NCBI GenBank assembly: GCA_949825045.1
Contig: OX463821.1
Coordinates: forward strand, 34,430,486-34,494,485
Reading direction: 5' to 3'
Origin: Argyresthia goedartella
Taxonomy: Eukaryota > Arthropoda > Insecta > Lepidoptera > Argyresthiidae
DNA length: 64,000 nucleotides
Numbering within the stretch: position 1 is the first letter of the stretch; each line of letters starts with the position of its first letter. The notes below the pieces were generated by a model that saw only the letters and a list, made by a program, of their open reading frames with translations, had not been told where the DNA came from and made no database searches. Positions 30,345 to 42,099 of the stretch are shown here, piece by piece. Made by a program: the position numbers and the translations under genes.

Positions 30345-30660
30345 TTAACTTTTTAGGGTTTCGTACCTAAAGGGTAAAACGGGACCCTATTACTAAGACT
30401 CCGCTGTCCGTCTGTCTGTCTGTCTGTCCGTCTGTCACCAGGCTGTATCTCATGAACCATGATAGTTAGACAGTTGATATTTGCACAGATAATGTGTTCT
30501 GTTCTGTTGCCACTATAACAACAAATATTTAAAAACAATAAAATAAATATTTAAGGAGGCTCCCATACAACAGACATGATTTTTTGCAGTTTATTTTAGA
30601 TAATGGTACGCAACCCTTCGTGCGCTAGTCCGACTCGCAATTGGACGGTTTTTATTTATA
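30345..30660 (+). repeat. Lepidoptera-type 'agggtttcgtac' element
   Basis: tttttagggtttcgtacc, cgggaccctattactaagac, a (GTCT/GTCC) run, ctgtatctcatgaaccatga and gtccgactcgcaattggacg. I recognise it from memory as one of the commonest non-coding repeats in Lepidoptera. Related to 7518-7965 and 48186-48835. Confidence 0.7.
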
Positions 30661-30758
30661 TACTCTTGTGTCTCCGGCAATATCTGAAGCCTCCTCTAGA
30701 GCCCGATGTAAATACGAGTATACTCTAAGTTCCTCATCTTCATTGATTTAATGTAGTC

Positions 30759-31038
30759 GGGGCAGGGTCACTGCTGACGACCCGAATGGCCGAGTCGGCA
30801 GTGACCCTGCCTACGAAGCCAAGGGTCCCGGGTTCGAGTCCTGGTGGGGCAAATATTTGTTTGATGAGAACGGATGTTTGTACCTTAGTCATGGTTGTTT
30901 ATCTACCTAAGTATAATATTTATCTATATAAGTATGTGTATCGTTGTCTAGTACCCAAGATACAGGGAATCCTAGTTTGGGGCTAGATCAATGTGTGTAA
31001 ATAGTGTCCAAGGTATTATTATTATTATATTATTATTA
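30759..31038 (+). mobile_element. SINE-B copy with an inverted head fragment
   Basis: The SINE runs from 30778 to the (ATT)n end at 31038. Directly upstream, ggcagggtcactgctgac (30761-30778) is the inverted complement of gtcggcagtgaccctgcc inside the SINE head (17 of 18), which creates a hairpin. One G is missing from the usual gggggc after the B-box. Confidence 0.85.
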
Positions 31039-31049
31039 GTTTCTATGTC

Positions 31050-31172
31050 CTTCTTCTGTGGGAGTTACTTCTTGTCAATGTCTGTGACTCCCACAGTGGT
31101 CTAACGTAGAGAAGAGGACAATATTTGTAAATATCTCCTCCTGAAAGAACACTATCTCTCTCTTCCATGATA
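31050..31172 (+). repeat. LINE 3'-UTR fragment, J3-like
   Basis: cttcttctgtgggagtt, cccacagtggtc, acgtagagaagaggaca and tttgtaaatatc follow the order seen in the J3 3' UTR at 55196-55330. Confidence 0.5.
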
Positions 31173-31324
31173 AGTATTAGCATTTATTTGTATCTACTAT
31201 TTATGTATATGTTACATATTTATATATAGCATATTTTTAGTATTATGTAGATACTGGTAAGTAGTTTATTATTTTTATTAACATTTTTATTGTTGTGCAC
31301 CTTTAGTTTCTTTTTCTTCTCCAT

Positions 31325-31390
31325 TCTAGGTTTGCTGGAAGAAATCTCTTGTTAGAGATAATCTCGCCTTTGTACATGTTCTTTCCTTTA
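31325..31390 (+). repeat. Family Q LINE-type 3' end fragment
   Basis: taggtttgctggaagaaatc, tcttgttagagataatctcg and cctttgtaca match the other Q copies. Confidence 0.6.
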
Positions 31391-31704
31391 GCAGGTAATC
31401 AAGAATTTAAATTTCGTCTAAACCAATACAGCCAAGGTTCGAGTGACCCCATCTCGGGGGCATGGTCCTCGTAATACTTTCATATTTGCACACAAACGTG
31501 CGGTCGATAAACTCATAACATCAGATTTCGCGTCGTGTCCCTCGGGTAGTGCTGTTTATACTTTATTAACCACGCTCTGTATGTATCGTGATACTAAATA
31601 ATGCACAACGGTTCTTTCCCGTACGCGAAGGCAGAAGCACAATTGCCAGAGTTGCTTTTGGCCGGAATGAAATAAATATAGAATTATTAATACAAAATTA
31701 TCAC
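31391..31704. other. No gene; possible SINE-C fragment at about 31610-31650
   Basis: ttcccgtacgcgaaggcaga...cacaattgcc resembles the SINE-C body. The ORF 31588-31797 has no features. Confidence 0.3.
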
Positions 31705-31870
31705 TATTTTAACCGACTAAGACTTCAAAAAGGAAAGGCTCTCAATTCGACCGCTTTTTTTTGTATGTTTGTTAGGCGATTATTCCGTCAATTATGAATC
31801 GATTTTGATGATTCTTGCTGTAATTGTTAGATCATACTTTAGAGGTAGTCCCTTTTAAAAATCAACACAA
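31705..31870 (+). repeat. Lepidoptera-type 'aaccgacttcaaaa' repeat
   Basis: ttaaccgactaagacttcaa, ggctctcaattcgaccg, ccgtcaattatgaatcgatt and gatcatactttagaggtag match 4210-4370 inverted. Confidence 0.6.
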
Positions 31871-32487
31871 ACAAAAATATATAAACAGTGACGTTTTGGT
31901 TTGTGGTTCTGTTCAGCAAAAGTTTTGATGAGGACTTTTCGATAGATAGACGACATCCGCATTCTGACCGGAGAGGAAGAAATAGGGCTAGAACTCAAGT
32001 CAGTTTTTTAAGTTTTTAACTTGGTTTATTATTATTATCAATGATTCCATTGCACTTCTTAGACACTTAATAGACAGTCGGTAGATAATTGAAGCCGTCA
32101 AAATTAAATACATATTTGATTAAACTGAGAGATTAAATCTATCAGCTGTTGTCCGGTTGCCATTGGTTATATCACGGATCACTGAATCATCCCGCGCGCG
32201 TGATGATTCAGAGCTCTGTGGGTTCTATTTTCATACTCTTGTGTTTAAAACATTTTTAGCACAGCTTTTGTAAAGCATGTGGAATCGGCATTATTTTATA
32301 GCTTCAGACGTAGCGTAGCCTAACATAGCCCCAGTCAATCAGTCAGTCAGTTTCAAGAAAGAAATACACCTTACAGTTACTTGCGCTTCAAATCCTTAGC
32401 GGTTGTCTGTCACCAAGAAAGAAATACACCTTACAGTTACTTGCGCTTCAAATCCTTAGCGGTTGTCTGTCACCAAGAAAGAAATAC

Positions 32488-33203
32488 AAAGCTTTCCTAG
32501 GATACCTATATAAGCGGAAATTTGGATACTACCCTTATCTTTATCCATCCGCTTTTATATTGGGTATGCTCGGATACAACTCACTAGAGGTCAGACATAA
32601 CACCGAGCAGCTTCTGACTGTGTGTCGATTGTTGCGAGGCGACAGTGACTGTGTAGCGCTTGTCGGTACGGTATGCGCGCTATACGTGCCCGACAGTTAT
32701 CTCCGCGCGCGTAGGCACCAGCTGTTAGCGGGCGGCACGTACCGCACGGTGGCGCGCCAGCAGTCTCCACTGGTGAGGGCGAGGGATAGCCTCAATGCTC
32801 TGCTGGCTGCTGCACCATTGACTGATCTGTTTGGTGATGAGTGGAGGCATATTGTGCGAGAATGTGGCAGGTTCTGCGAGATGAAGGAGTGAAAGTGTTG
32901 TCTTAGAAATATTATTATTATTATTTTTTGCATTGACATTTTAATTTAGTACCCTTGACATACCTAATAATGTTTAATACTATTTGAATTTGACCTAAAC
33001 TTAATGTTTAATGTGATTTGATATGTAGTATTTTCTACGAATTTGTACCCTTTGTTCCCCTGTGAAATCGACTTACCTAAATTGATTCTGACATTGTATA
33101 ACTATTAGACTTTGTACAGCGCATTGGGTGTATACCTGTAATGTTGTACATCGTAATTGTATGTTAAATAAATAAAATAAATAAATAAATAAATAAATAA
33201 ATA
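32488..33203 (+). mobile_element. LINE-5: 5'-truncated insertion inside the 60-bp array
   Basis: The array unit is cut after gaaagaaatac and resumes with aaatacaccttacag. The 6-bp aaatac at 32482-32487 and 33204-33209 is the likely target duplication. The insert ends in (AAAT)n (about 33165-33203). Confidence 0.8.
32494..32892 (+). pseudogene. C-terminal fragment of LINE-5 ORF2
   Basis: It is open from FLGYLYKRKFGYYPYLYPS through GYNSLEVRHNTEQLLTVCRL to EWRHIVRECGRFCEMKE and the stop at 32890. This is the extreme C-terminal part of a jockey-like ORF2 polyprotein as I recall it from other insects. No RT motifs are left. Its higher GC content contrasts with the neighbourhood. No independent start is credible, although ATG 32563 exists in frame. 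Confidence 0.75.
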
Positions 33204-35358
33204 AAATACACCTTACAGTTACTTGCGCTTCAAATCCTTAGAGGTTGTCTGTCACCAAGAAAGAAATACACCTTACAGTTACTTGCGCTTCAAATCCTTA
33301 GCGGTTGTCTTCACTGAGAAATTAATACACCTTACAGTTACTTGCGCTTCAAATCCTTAGCGGTTATCTGTCACCAAGAAATAAATACACCTTACAGTTA
33401 CTTGCGCTTCAAATCCTTAGCGGTTGTCTGTCACCAAGAAAGAAATACACCTTACAGTTACTTGCGCTTCAAATCCTTAGCGGTTGTCTGTCACCAAGAA
33501 ATAAATACACCTTACAGTTACTTGCGCTTCAAATCCTTAGCGGTTATCTGTCACCAAGAAATAAATACACCTTACAGTTACTTGCGCTTCAAATCCTTAG
33601 CGGTTGTCTGTCACCAAGAAAGAAATATACCTTACAGTTACTTGCGCTTCAAATCCTTAGCGGTTGTCTGTCACCAAGAAAGAAATACACCTTACAGTTA
33701 CATGCGCTTCAAATCCTTAGCGGTTGTCTGTCACCAAGAAAGAAATACACCTTACAGTTACTTGCGCTTCAAATCCTTAGCGGTTCTCTGTCACCAAGAA
33801 AGAAATACACCTTACAGTTACTTGCGCTTCAAATCCTTAGCGGTTGTCTTCACTGAGAAAGAAATACACCTTACAGTTACTTGCGCTTCAAATCCTTAGC
33901 GGTTATCTGTCACCAAGAAAGAAATACACCTTACAGTTACTTGCGCTTCAAATCCTTAGCGGTTGTCTGTCACTAAGAAAGAAATACACCTTACAGTTAC
34001 TTGCGCTTCAAATCCTTAGCGGTTATCTGTCACCAAGAAAGAAATACACCTTACAGTTACTTGCGCTTCAAATCCTTAGCGGTTGTCTGTCACCAAGAAA
34101 GAAATACACCTTACAGTTACTTGCGCTTCAAATCCTTAGCGGTTGTTTATCACCAAGAAAGAAATACACCTTACAGTTACTTGCGCTTCAAATCCTTAGC
34201 GGTTATCTGTCACCAAGAAATAAATACACCTTACAGTTACTTGCGCTTCAAATCCTTAGCGGTTGTCTGTCACCAAGAAAGAAATACACCTTACAGTTAC
34301 TTGCGCTTCAAATCCTTAGCGGTTCTCTGTCACCAAGAAAGAAATACACCTTACAGTTACTTGCGCTTCAAATCGTTAGCGGTTGTCTTCACTGAGAAAG
34401 AAATACACCTTACAGTTACTTGCGCTTCAAATCCTTAGCGGTTATCTGTCACCAAGAAAGAAATACACCTTACAGTTACTTGCGCTTCAAATCCTTAGCG
34501 GTTGTCTGTCACCAAGAAAGAAATACACCTTACAGTTACTTGCGCTTCAAATCCTTAGCGGTTATCTGTCACCAAGAAAGAAATACACCTTACAGTTACT
34601 TGCGCTTCTAATCCTTAGCGGTTGTCTGTCACCAAGAAAGAAATACACCTTACAGTTACTTGCGCTTCAAATCCTTAGCGGTTGTCTGTCACCAAGAAAG
34701 AAATACACCTTACAGTTACTTGCGCTTCAAATCCTTAGCGGTTGTCTGTCACCAAGAAAGAAATACACCTTACAGTTACTTGCGCTTCAAATCCTTAGCG
34801 GTTGTCTGTCACCAAGAAAGAAATACACCTTACAGTTTCTTGCGCTTCAAATCCTTAGCGGTTCTCTGTCACCAAGAAAGAAATACACCTTACAGTTACT
34901 TGCGCTTCAAATCCTTAGCGGTTGTCTTCACTGAGAAAGAAATACACCTTACAGTTACTTGCGCTTCAAATCCTTAGCGGTTATCTGTCACCATGAAAGA
35001 AATACACCTTACAGTTACTTGCGCTTCAAATCCTTAGCGGTTGTCTGTCACCAAGAAAGAAATACATCTTACAGTTACTTGCGCTTCAAATCCTTAGCGG
35101 TTATCTGTCACCAAGAAAGAAATACACCTTACAGTTACTTGAGCTTCAAATCCTTAGCGGTATCTGTCACCAAGAAAGAAATACACCTTACAGTTACTTG
35201 CGCTTCAAATCCTTAGCGGTTCTCTGTCACCAAGAAAGAAATACACCTTACAGTTACTTGCGCTTCAAATCCTTAGCGGTTGTCTGTCACCAAGAAAGAA
35301 ATACCCCTTACAGTTACTTGCGCTTCAAATCCTTAGCGGTTGTCTGTCACCCAGAAAA

Positions 35359-36597
35359 ACTGACATTATTTTCTCAGCAAACACCTGAGTGCCTCGTTTC
35401 CTTCCATCTTGTGCCAAGGGTCCTCTGAGGCATTGTTTTAGTGTTTCCTGGTAACTATCTACATTTAAGTCGCTTTTCTTGGGTATTGGGGGGTTAATTT
35501 GTAAAACCTCTTTCTAAATTTCGATATACTTTATTGCACGATAAATAATGAGTAATAATACATTAACACTTTTGCGCAAAGGCGGGCTTATCCCTAAAAA
35601 GAGATATCTTGCAGCCAACCTAGGATAGGACAGTAAGGGGAGTCTGGTGCATAATAAATTAAATAACTACCTACTAACATATAAAATATCATAAGAGTAA
35701 TATTATAATAATTACATAAATCAACGTATATTATACACATATATATTAACAATATACTTACATAGTTTAACTTAGTACGGAAGAGAAAGAACATGCAGTT
35801 TCAATCTATTCTTGAAAATGAAAAGTAATTAATGGAATTTAATTCAAAACTTTTCTCTAGTGTAAGATAGCTACCAGGCTTGGGTTAATTAGGTAGATAT
35901 ATTTTATCAGAGCAGTAAAAGTGTAGGTACAAAAAAAGAGCATTTTTTATTTTTAAGCTATTGAATGAACTAAATCACAAGTTTGACATTTGACATTTCA
36001 GAATTGCAATCAAATTCCAAGCCGCAATACCTGTTAGTGAAAGACAACACACCTTCAGTTATTCCTTTGCACCGCATGTTATTTTAAAAGGTTTTCAGAC
36101 AATTTTACTAATTAAAACACTCATAGCTACATAAAACCACGTACGGCATTAAATATCTGCGATATCCTCATTACATTGCTATCTCAAAGCACTTCAAAGT
36201 CTTTTTTACACAACGAGCACTCTCAGCGCAGCCAACCTGGCATGGCAACAGGAATGTCTAGTTAAAAACTTACAAACCCGGGTCTCCGTACAAATAATTA
36301 CTTCCCCCGCCGCCGATGGTTCGTTAGTGTAAGTGCTTCCTGGCTACGCCAGCTAACTGTACCAATAGTGTTATGTATAGTTTATGGGGTTCCGCAGCTG
36401 AGTACCGAATATTGCCTAAAACGAAAAGGAATTTCAAAACAAACACTCATGCCGGAAAACCCTTTTCTTTCATGCGGGGTGGCACTTGGCAGAGGCAGAG
36501 TTGGTCCCAAGTTTAGCATACAAACAGTAAAGGAATTTCAACCAGAAATGTAAGGCGGTAGGGTTGAACAACGGCACGCGGCAGGACTGCGGCTGGG
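35359..36597. repeat. Mostly unannotated; family Q 3' end at 35527-35640
   Basis: atactttattgcac, ggcgggcttatccctaaaa and agagatatcttgcagcc (minus strand) are the Q block. The remainder holds no supported gene. Confidence 0.5.
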
Positions 36598-37252
36598 CAC
36601 TCACGGTTTGATAAAATTGGACTGACGTCAGTTAAACTGAGCGTGAGTGTGAAATTTGTATTGTGATTTTTACTGACAAAAAACCACGAATTTTCCGCGT
36701 GCACCGTAATCTGCAGTTTAGCGGTAGCGCATTCACGGTCAGACCAAAACTGGCGGTGAGTGCGCTGCGCGTGCATCAGTCCATTTCCATCGGTTGATGG
36801 ACGTGCAGTGACTATGAAATGTCGTTCGTCCATTGAGTTACAGTTGATTAAAGGCACATTGTGGCAGCGATAACTGATTTAAAAAATATTTGATATTCGA
36901 TATCTCTTTTTACCCGACTGCATCTGCATCAACTGTTTTTCGGCAAGTATGTTTGTATGTATGTGTGACCATTTTGGCCCAAACGGTATGGCAATTTTTT
37001 AATCATTCGTCCATTTTGTTAGGTTTTCTGGTGATCAAATGGCAATAATAGTAGAATAAGTAGCCGCAATAAGTAGAATGTTCTCATAAGAATCCGAGTC
37101 CATTTTTTCAACTAACCCGTAACCGTAGTAGCCCGTCTGCGCGTGGCATCGTCGATCGAATAATGAAAGCCAGTTCGACGCCAGTTAGTAGTATGCTTGA
37201 CTTCATCCAATTGTCGTCAGTCCAATTTCGTCAGTTCAAATCACCGTGAGTG
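36598..37252. mobile_element. Non-autonomous DNA element (655 bp)
   Basis: cactcacggt plus aaattggactgacg at the left correspond to cgtcagtccaattt plus accgtgagtg at the right, with a short spacer difference. Additional gtgagtg/cactcac motifs lie inside. The minus-strand ORF at 36513-36857 crosses the boundary and is not a gene. Confidence 0.5.
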
Positions 37253-38855
37253 CTTAAGAAGTAACACAAAAATGTATGGGGTCTGTTCAGCCACGAATTT
37301 TAGTTAAATCTCATATCTTCAATATGTCACACTTGAAACTGCAAGCTACTCACTTTTGGTTTGGCTATCTGGACATCGGGTTTGAACTCTGTTTCGTCTC
37401 TAAGTTACAGGCTTTTTAATCTGTCTGCCTTACCGCTACGATGTCTAGCCGCTTTTGATTCAAAATGTCTCGTTGCATCGCTTTCGTTTTGAAACGCGGA
37501 AAAACGACAACACAAAGCTCTTTAACTTTACAGGACATTTTATGGAAGCCAGGCTTATACGGTAAAGTTATCTTCCGTCGAGTGATGAATAACCAATAAT
37601 GCCGAGTGTTTCGTTATGACTTCGATAATAGACTTCGCAACGCCTGTGAAAAGTGTGACGGCAATTATTTTCCCACTATGTGCAGTTTCTGCTAAGTGAA
37701 AAGTGTCAGGCGCTTAACTGAAAATAGTTGATATTTGCGATTGAAAGTCGATGCTTCATTTATTATTTTATGGTTGTTTGTTTTGATAATATTTGTTTCT
37801 ACATTTTGCAAATTAGTACGAATAACTATGTTCTTCTTATCGTATGTTTATCAATTGTCATGATAACATTTTCCACGTTCTGGATTGGTCCTGGCCTCGA
37901 CATATGAATTCCCGTTGTGTCCTAAAATACTTATATAAAATAGAATTATACCATAAACTGTTACCATTTTCCCACACTTCAAATTCGTGACCTCTTTTAG
38001 ACTTTTTATATTTCCTTATCTGAGGGTCAAATGACCTTTACGATGTAACAACCAGGTTTCGTACTTCTATGAATAAAGTGTGCTACTTGCACGCGAACTG
38101 TAGCACGAGCTCTGAAATAGAAACTTCAATGACAATTTCTAGCCCTCCTTCAATCCTCACAAGGGCGATTCTATACTTATAGGAATATGTGGAACTTCAT
38201 GTCGATATTCGCGTAGATACCAAGAACATTAAAATAGTCTGCTCTTATTTCCCACTCTGCAACTGACTTATGGCCGATTGCAAAAACTGCTTCTCAAATA
38301 AAGTGCCGCGTTTCTGCCGCTGACGCAGATCTGCGCCGGATATTTGCAACCTTATATCTTGGTAATAGGTAGAGTCGATAACTAATGTTTTTTCCATGGT
38401 TCGGCACACGACCGGGTAACTATCATCCTCGCGCTGTCGTTTCCCGTGTGAGAGACAGAGACAGCATGACTTTGAGTGTGAGACAAACTAAGAGTTGTCG
38501 GAAATTGTGTTTAAGGAGGAACCTGTGGCTACTACATCAGAATTTTCAGACTTTCGATAAAGATCATAAGTTTGACCTTCAGAATTGAAGTTCATATTCT
38601 GTTAGGTTAGTGACTTGCTCAGTTGAGGCATGAGGTTTGGTGAGGTTAGGTTAGATTGGACGAGGCTAAGGTAGATTAAGTTAGTTTACGTGTAGTTCCC
38701 TTTTGCTATTAGATAAAGATTTTAGATAAAAAAAAGCTTAGATAACCTGGTAATTTGGCAGGCATTATGTCCTTCCTCATTGAAAACCGTATTTTTATTT
38801 TGTTATATCGCCGGTATTTCAGCCACATATAGTTGATATTTGGCGACGACCAAAT
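37253..38855. other. No gene seen; a short repeat at about 38400-38510
   Basis: gtttcccgtgtgagagacag...acagcatgactttgagtg recurs at 61030-61075 as atttcccgagcgagagacag...acagcattactttgagtg. The ORF 38385-38588 lies in it and has no protein features. Confidence 0.4.
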
Positions 38856-38857
38856 TG

Positions 38858-38905
38858 TGTTGATAGTGTCCAAGGTATTAGTATATTATTATTATTGTTA
38901 TTTTT
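38858..38905 (+). repeat. SINE-B 3'-end fragment
   Basis: tgatagtgtccaaggtatta plus (ATT)n is the SINE-B tail. The head is absent. Confidence 0.6.
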
Positions 38906-39825
38906 GATATTTTGACAGAAATTATTGCACTGATCATTCAATTGATATGTGCCATAAATAACAATAGTATCAATGTACCTATTACCCAAGTATTTGTGAT
39001 GTGTATGTTAATAAAACGGTGATTTTTCCAATTCTATTTCACTCCTATGTCGTAACTGTCAAAATTAGTGACACCTCAAAAAATGTGACAGCTGACAAAA
39101 ATAGTGCTGCAGTGACCAACGGTGACATTTGTCGAAATAACCGAATATTTTAGCCAACCGGTGCAGGGTGACAACATAACGGGAGGATCATCAAAACACG
39201 TATAAATCACAACTTTTTTCAAATAATGTTAGTCAATAATAATATAGATCAATAAGTTTTGCATTTTATGGATTGGCTAGTTATTCTACAGCTCAAATGT
39301 AGTCATTTAAATTAAAAAGCTGATAATGTTTTTTCCCAGGGAGTAGAACAGTTATTCGGCATAAAGAACATTTATGGCAAAAAAACCATCTCTAGGCGCA
39401 GCGTGTCTTTTGTCATTTATTTACTACTCTAAAATAACTTATTTAGTTCTTCTTTCCTCGCTTCAATGACATCAACTTGAAATGGAGAAAACACAGTCTA
39501 TTGTAAATCTCCACAATACCATGTATTGGAGGAATTCATTATGTACATATGCTCAGTTATTGTCCAAGTTTGGAAAGTAGGCCACTTACGCACATGCGGC
39601 TCTAATACGGTACTATCTGTAAAGATGGTCACATTTTAAGTTATAAACGCGATGGATTTATGTCTGAGTTTTGTCTCGTTCCTGATGGTGATGGTACATT
39701 TGCAGTCTGCTCTCATCTCATATCTGTTTCCGAACTGTATGCCTTTTTATGTGACACCTGTTAATTGGTTCCAATGACAGAATCTGTGAAAGAAGTCAAT
39801 TTATTGACATTTAAACTGAGTAGGA
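38906..39825. other. No gene seen
   Basis: No supported ORF or repeat. Confidence 0.5.
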
Positions 39826-39960
39826 TTTACATTGCTTCTGGCCACACTAGGACACACTAAACAGAAACTGCGACATCGCAAACATATAAACATCCAAGAA
39901 CCGGGGATTGAATTTCTTTCTCCGAGAAGGATTCGAAATCTGAATCTCAGGTTACTTCTA
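39826..39960 (-). mobile_element. SINE-A copy, strongly decayed
   Basis: acattgcttctggccacac, acatataaacatccaagaac and ggattcgaaatctgaatctc keep the SINE-A order with deletions. Confidence 0.55.
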
Positions 39961-40117
39961 ACGCGATTCCACAATATTCTCTGAATAACTGTGAGAAGAC
40001 TACTTTATTCAAATGGAGTTGACAAAGTTATTCTACTATATAGTAGTGGGCCTAAGCTACAGAGGGTCATGCATACGGTGGTAATGTTTTGCTCCCCTAT
40101 CGTAACAACATACTTAG

Positions 40118-40400
40118 TTGGCCGAGCGAGCGAAGCGTCCAGTTTCAAGTCTGGCCAAAAATGCACAGGTCGCATTTTTCAACCGATTTTGACGAAAATT
40201 GGTACACAATTTCCTTCATTTATTATTTTTTAGTCAATCGCGATTTTCGATTAGGGGCAAAATAGGGGGGAAGTTTGCTGTAGCGTTATTTATCGACGGA
40301 TTTCAATCAAATTTGAGAGGCTCACTAAGGACTAAATTCTACACAAGATGTTGCGAAAAAAAATCCACTTCGGGGATTCGGGAAAGCACTTCGGGGTATT
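40118..40400 (+). repeat. Module E dispersed repeat copy
   Basis: ggccgagcgagcgaagcgtc, then aaccgattttgacgaaaatt, gtttgctgtagcgttattta and acacaagatgttgcg; matches 6075-6415 without the 33-bp triplication. Confidence 0.7.
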
Positions 40401-41267
40401 TGCGAATCCTCTTTATCTATGTTATAGATAAAGCTAGACACCCGAATTTTCTGTGACTCAAACCGTTAGATTAGAAAAGAATGGCGTTCAAAGTTCTGTC
40501 ATTTTGTCAGTGACTGACTCATTATCGATCATCAAAATTATAAAGTACTTCTTGCAGTCCTACAATATTGATATGTTGAACAAGCGAGGTCTACTGTTCT
40601 CACAGAACCTCTAGTTGTGTATCCTCAATGCATTGTTGTTTGACACGAAATAACTGGAGCCCGGGCTTCACAATGTCTCCACATTGTTATGTAAGGAGCT
40701 AGCCCATTTTTCCATTTAAACAAAACAAACATCTGTTTGTAGCAATTCTATTCTAAAGATGTGTGTGAAAAGCAGGTCAGATTATTTGAGACAACGACCG
40801 ATAAGATTCTAGTGATACGTTCAGTTCGTATCAGGCGACAAAAATAAACATACTTTTGCACTCTGTATTGTGTCGTGCCATATTATCCTGGCAAGGTATC
40901 GCCTGAGCGAGGTCACCCTCACTCCTCTCGCTCATGTATGCAACTCTCTTGTTCCCGCTGCGCATGCGCCGCTGCCCCCTTCAGGCCGTACTCAGGCGCC
41001 AAGAATATTGGCGTGAGGTATATTTCTACTCAAAATTTGTTGGCATAAATATTCGTCAGTATGCGTCTTGATCATTTTGCATGTGGTGTGGGTATGGGTT
41101 ATTATGGGTGGTTTGTGATGGAAAACATCATGAGGATACTTATATATCTCCATAGCTGCGGCGATGGGCTAGCCCATTTGCACTCTAAATGGACTATTGG
41201 ATAACGAAACGTACAGCCGTTCCTCTGCAACTCTGTATGGGAAAACACATCACGCTATATTTAACGA
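40401..41267. other. No gene seen
   Basis: The block caggcgccaagaatattggc at about 40994 has a faint relative at 63590 (caggcgccaaggaacttgga). No supported ORF. Confidence 0.4.
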
Positions 41268-41450
41268 CCTCTGTGGCGCTGCGGTTGTGGATCTGCCTAC
41301 CATGCGAGAGGTCCCGGGTTCGATCCCCGGCGATAAAGGGAAAAAAAGAGATCTTGAATGTTTATATGTGTGTTGTGACGTCGCTGTTTCTGGTTCCAGA
41401 AAAAATGTATGTGACTGTCGGTATGTAAATGTTTAAGTTTATGTCTATAT
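41268..41450 (+). mobile_element. SINE-A copy
   Basis: gacctctgtggcgctgcggt (A-box region), ctaccatgcgagaggtccc, gggttcgatccccgg (B-box), gtgacgtcgctgtttctggt and a shortened tail. Confidence 0.8.
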
Positions 41451-41774
41451 ATTTTTAAGTAAAACTTTTTAGGTGAGCATGAATTTTGGATGGGTGGTAA
41501 TATTTATAGAATATGTGACGGACCCACAGTTTAAAGCATTATAAAAGGGCATTGATTTTTAAATAGTTTTTAACAAGGTAGAATATTGTTTAAATAAAGT
41601 CGTAATGAAGAACTTTTATTAGACTGATAAAAAGTTAATAAATCAATCATATAGTTATATTTTAATTAATTCAAGCAGTTTCGTGTTCCTTCAAAATACT
41701 TCGAACAAAACAAGCGCCCCATTTTACATTTTTGTTTTAATATTCTTCATCCCTCTCAACAGGCCAGTCTTTCG

Positions 41775-41990
41775 ACCATAAACAAACATAAACATTTACA
41801 TAAAGGCTCATACATTGCTTCTGGCCCCACACTAGGATACCCTGTGTCGTGGGATCCAGAAACAGCGACGTCACACACATATAAACGTCCAAGACCTGTT
41901 TTTTTTTTTACCCCCAGCCGGGGATCGATCCCGGGACCTCTCGCATGGTAGGCAGAGCCACAACCGCTGCTCCACAGAGGTCTTCGTATA
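41775..41990 (-). mobile_element. SINE-A copy, well preserved
   Basis: Minus strand: gacctctgtggagcagcggt, cctaccatgcgagaggtccc, gggatcgatccccgg, gtgacgtcgctgtttctgga and agtgtggggccagaagcaat, then tttatgtttatg. Confidence 0.85.
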
Positions 41991-42099
41991 GCAGATTCAT
42001 CCATTATCTAAATTAAACCTTTAGCTCTGTATTCTGAAGTTTTACAAACTCTCACGTGTAATACTCAACGCCTATTTTTTGTCATCATGAGTTTCAGAT

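Larger units (their letters stand above)
32353..35358. repeat. 60-bp minisatellite (about 38 units), interrupted by a LINE fragment
   Basis: Unit cttgcgcttcaaatccttag, then cggttgtctgtcaccaagaa, then agaaatacaccttacagtta. Two units lie left of the LINE insertion and about 36 lie right of it. A variant junction reading tcttcactgagaaa recurs at 33307, 33847, 34386 and 34925, that is every 539-540 bp, so nine units form a higher-order repeat. The unit is a multiple of three and lacks stops in two frames, so several ORFs run through it; they encode only a 20-residue repeat and break at the 59-bp variant. Confidence 0.95.

Noticed and set aside
33342..35428. Series of overlapping ORFs in the 60-bp array
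   Set aside because: They encode only the translated repeat in two frames and break at each 59-bp variant unit.
36513..36857. Minus-strand 114-codon ORF
   Set aside because: It crosses the left end of a non-autonomous DNA element and has no protein features.
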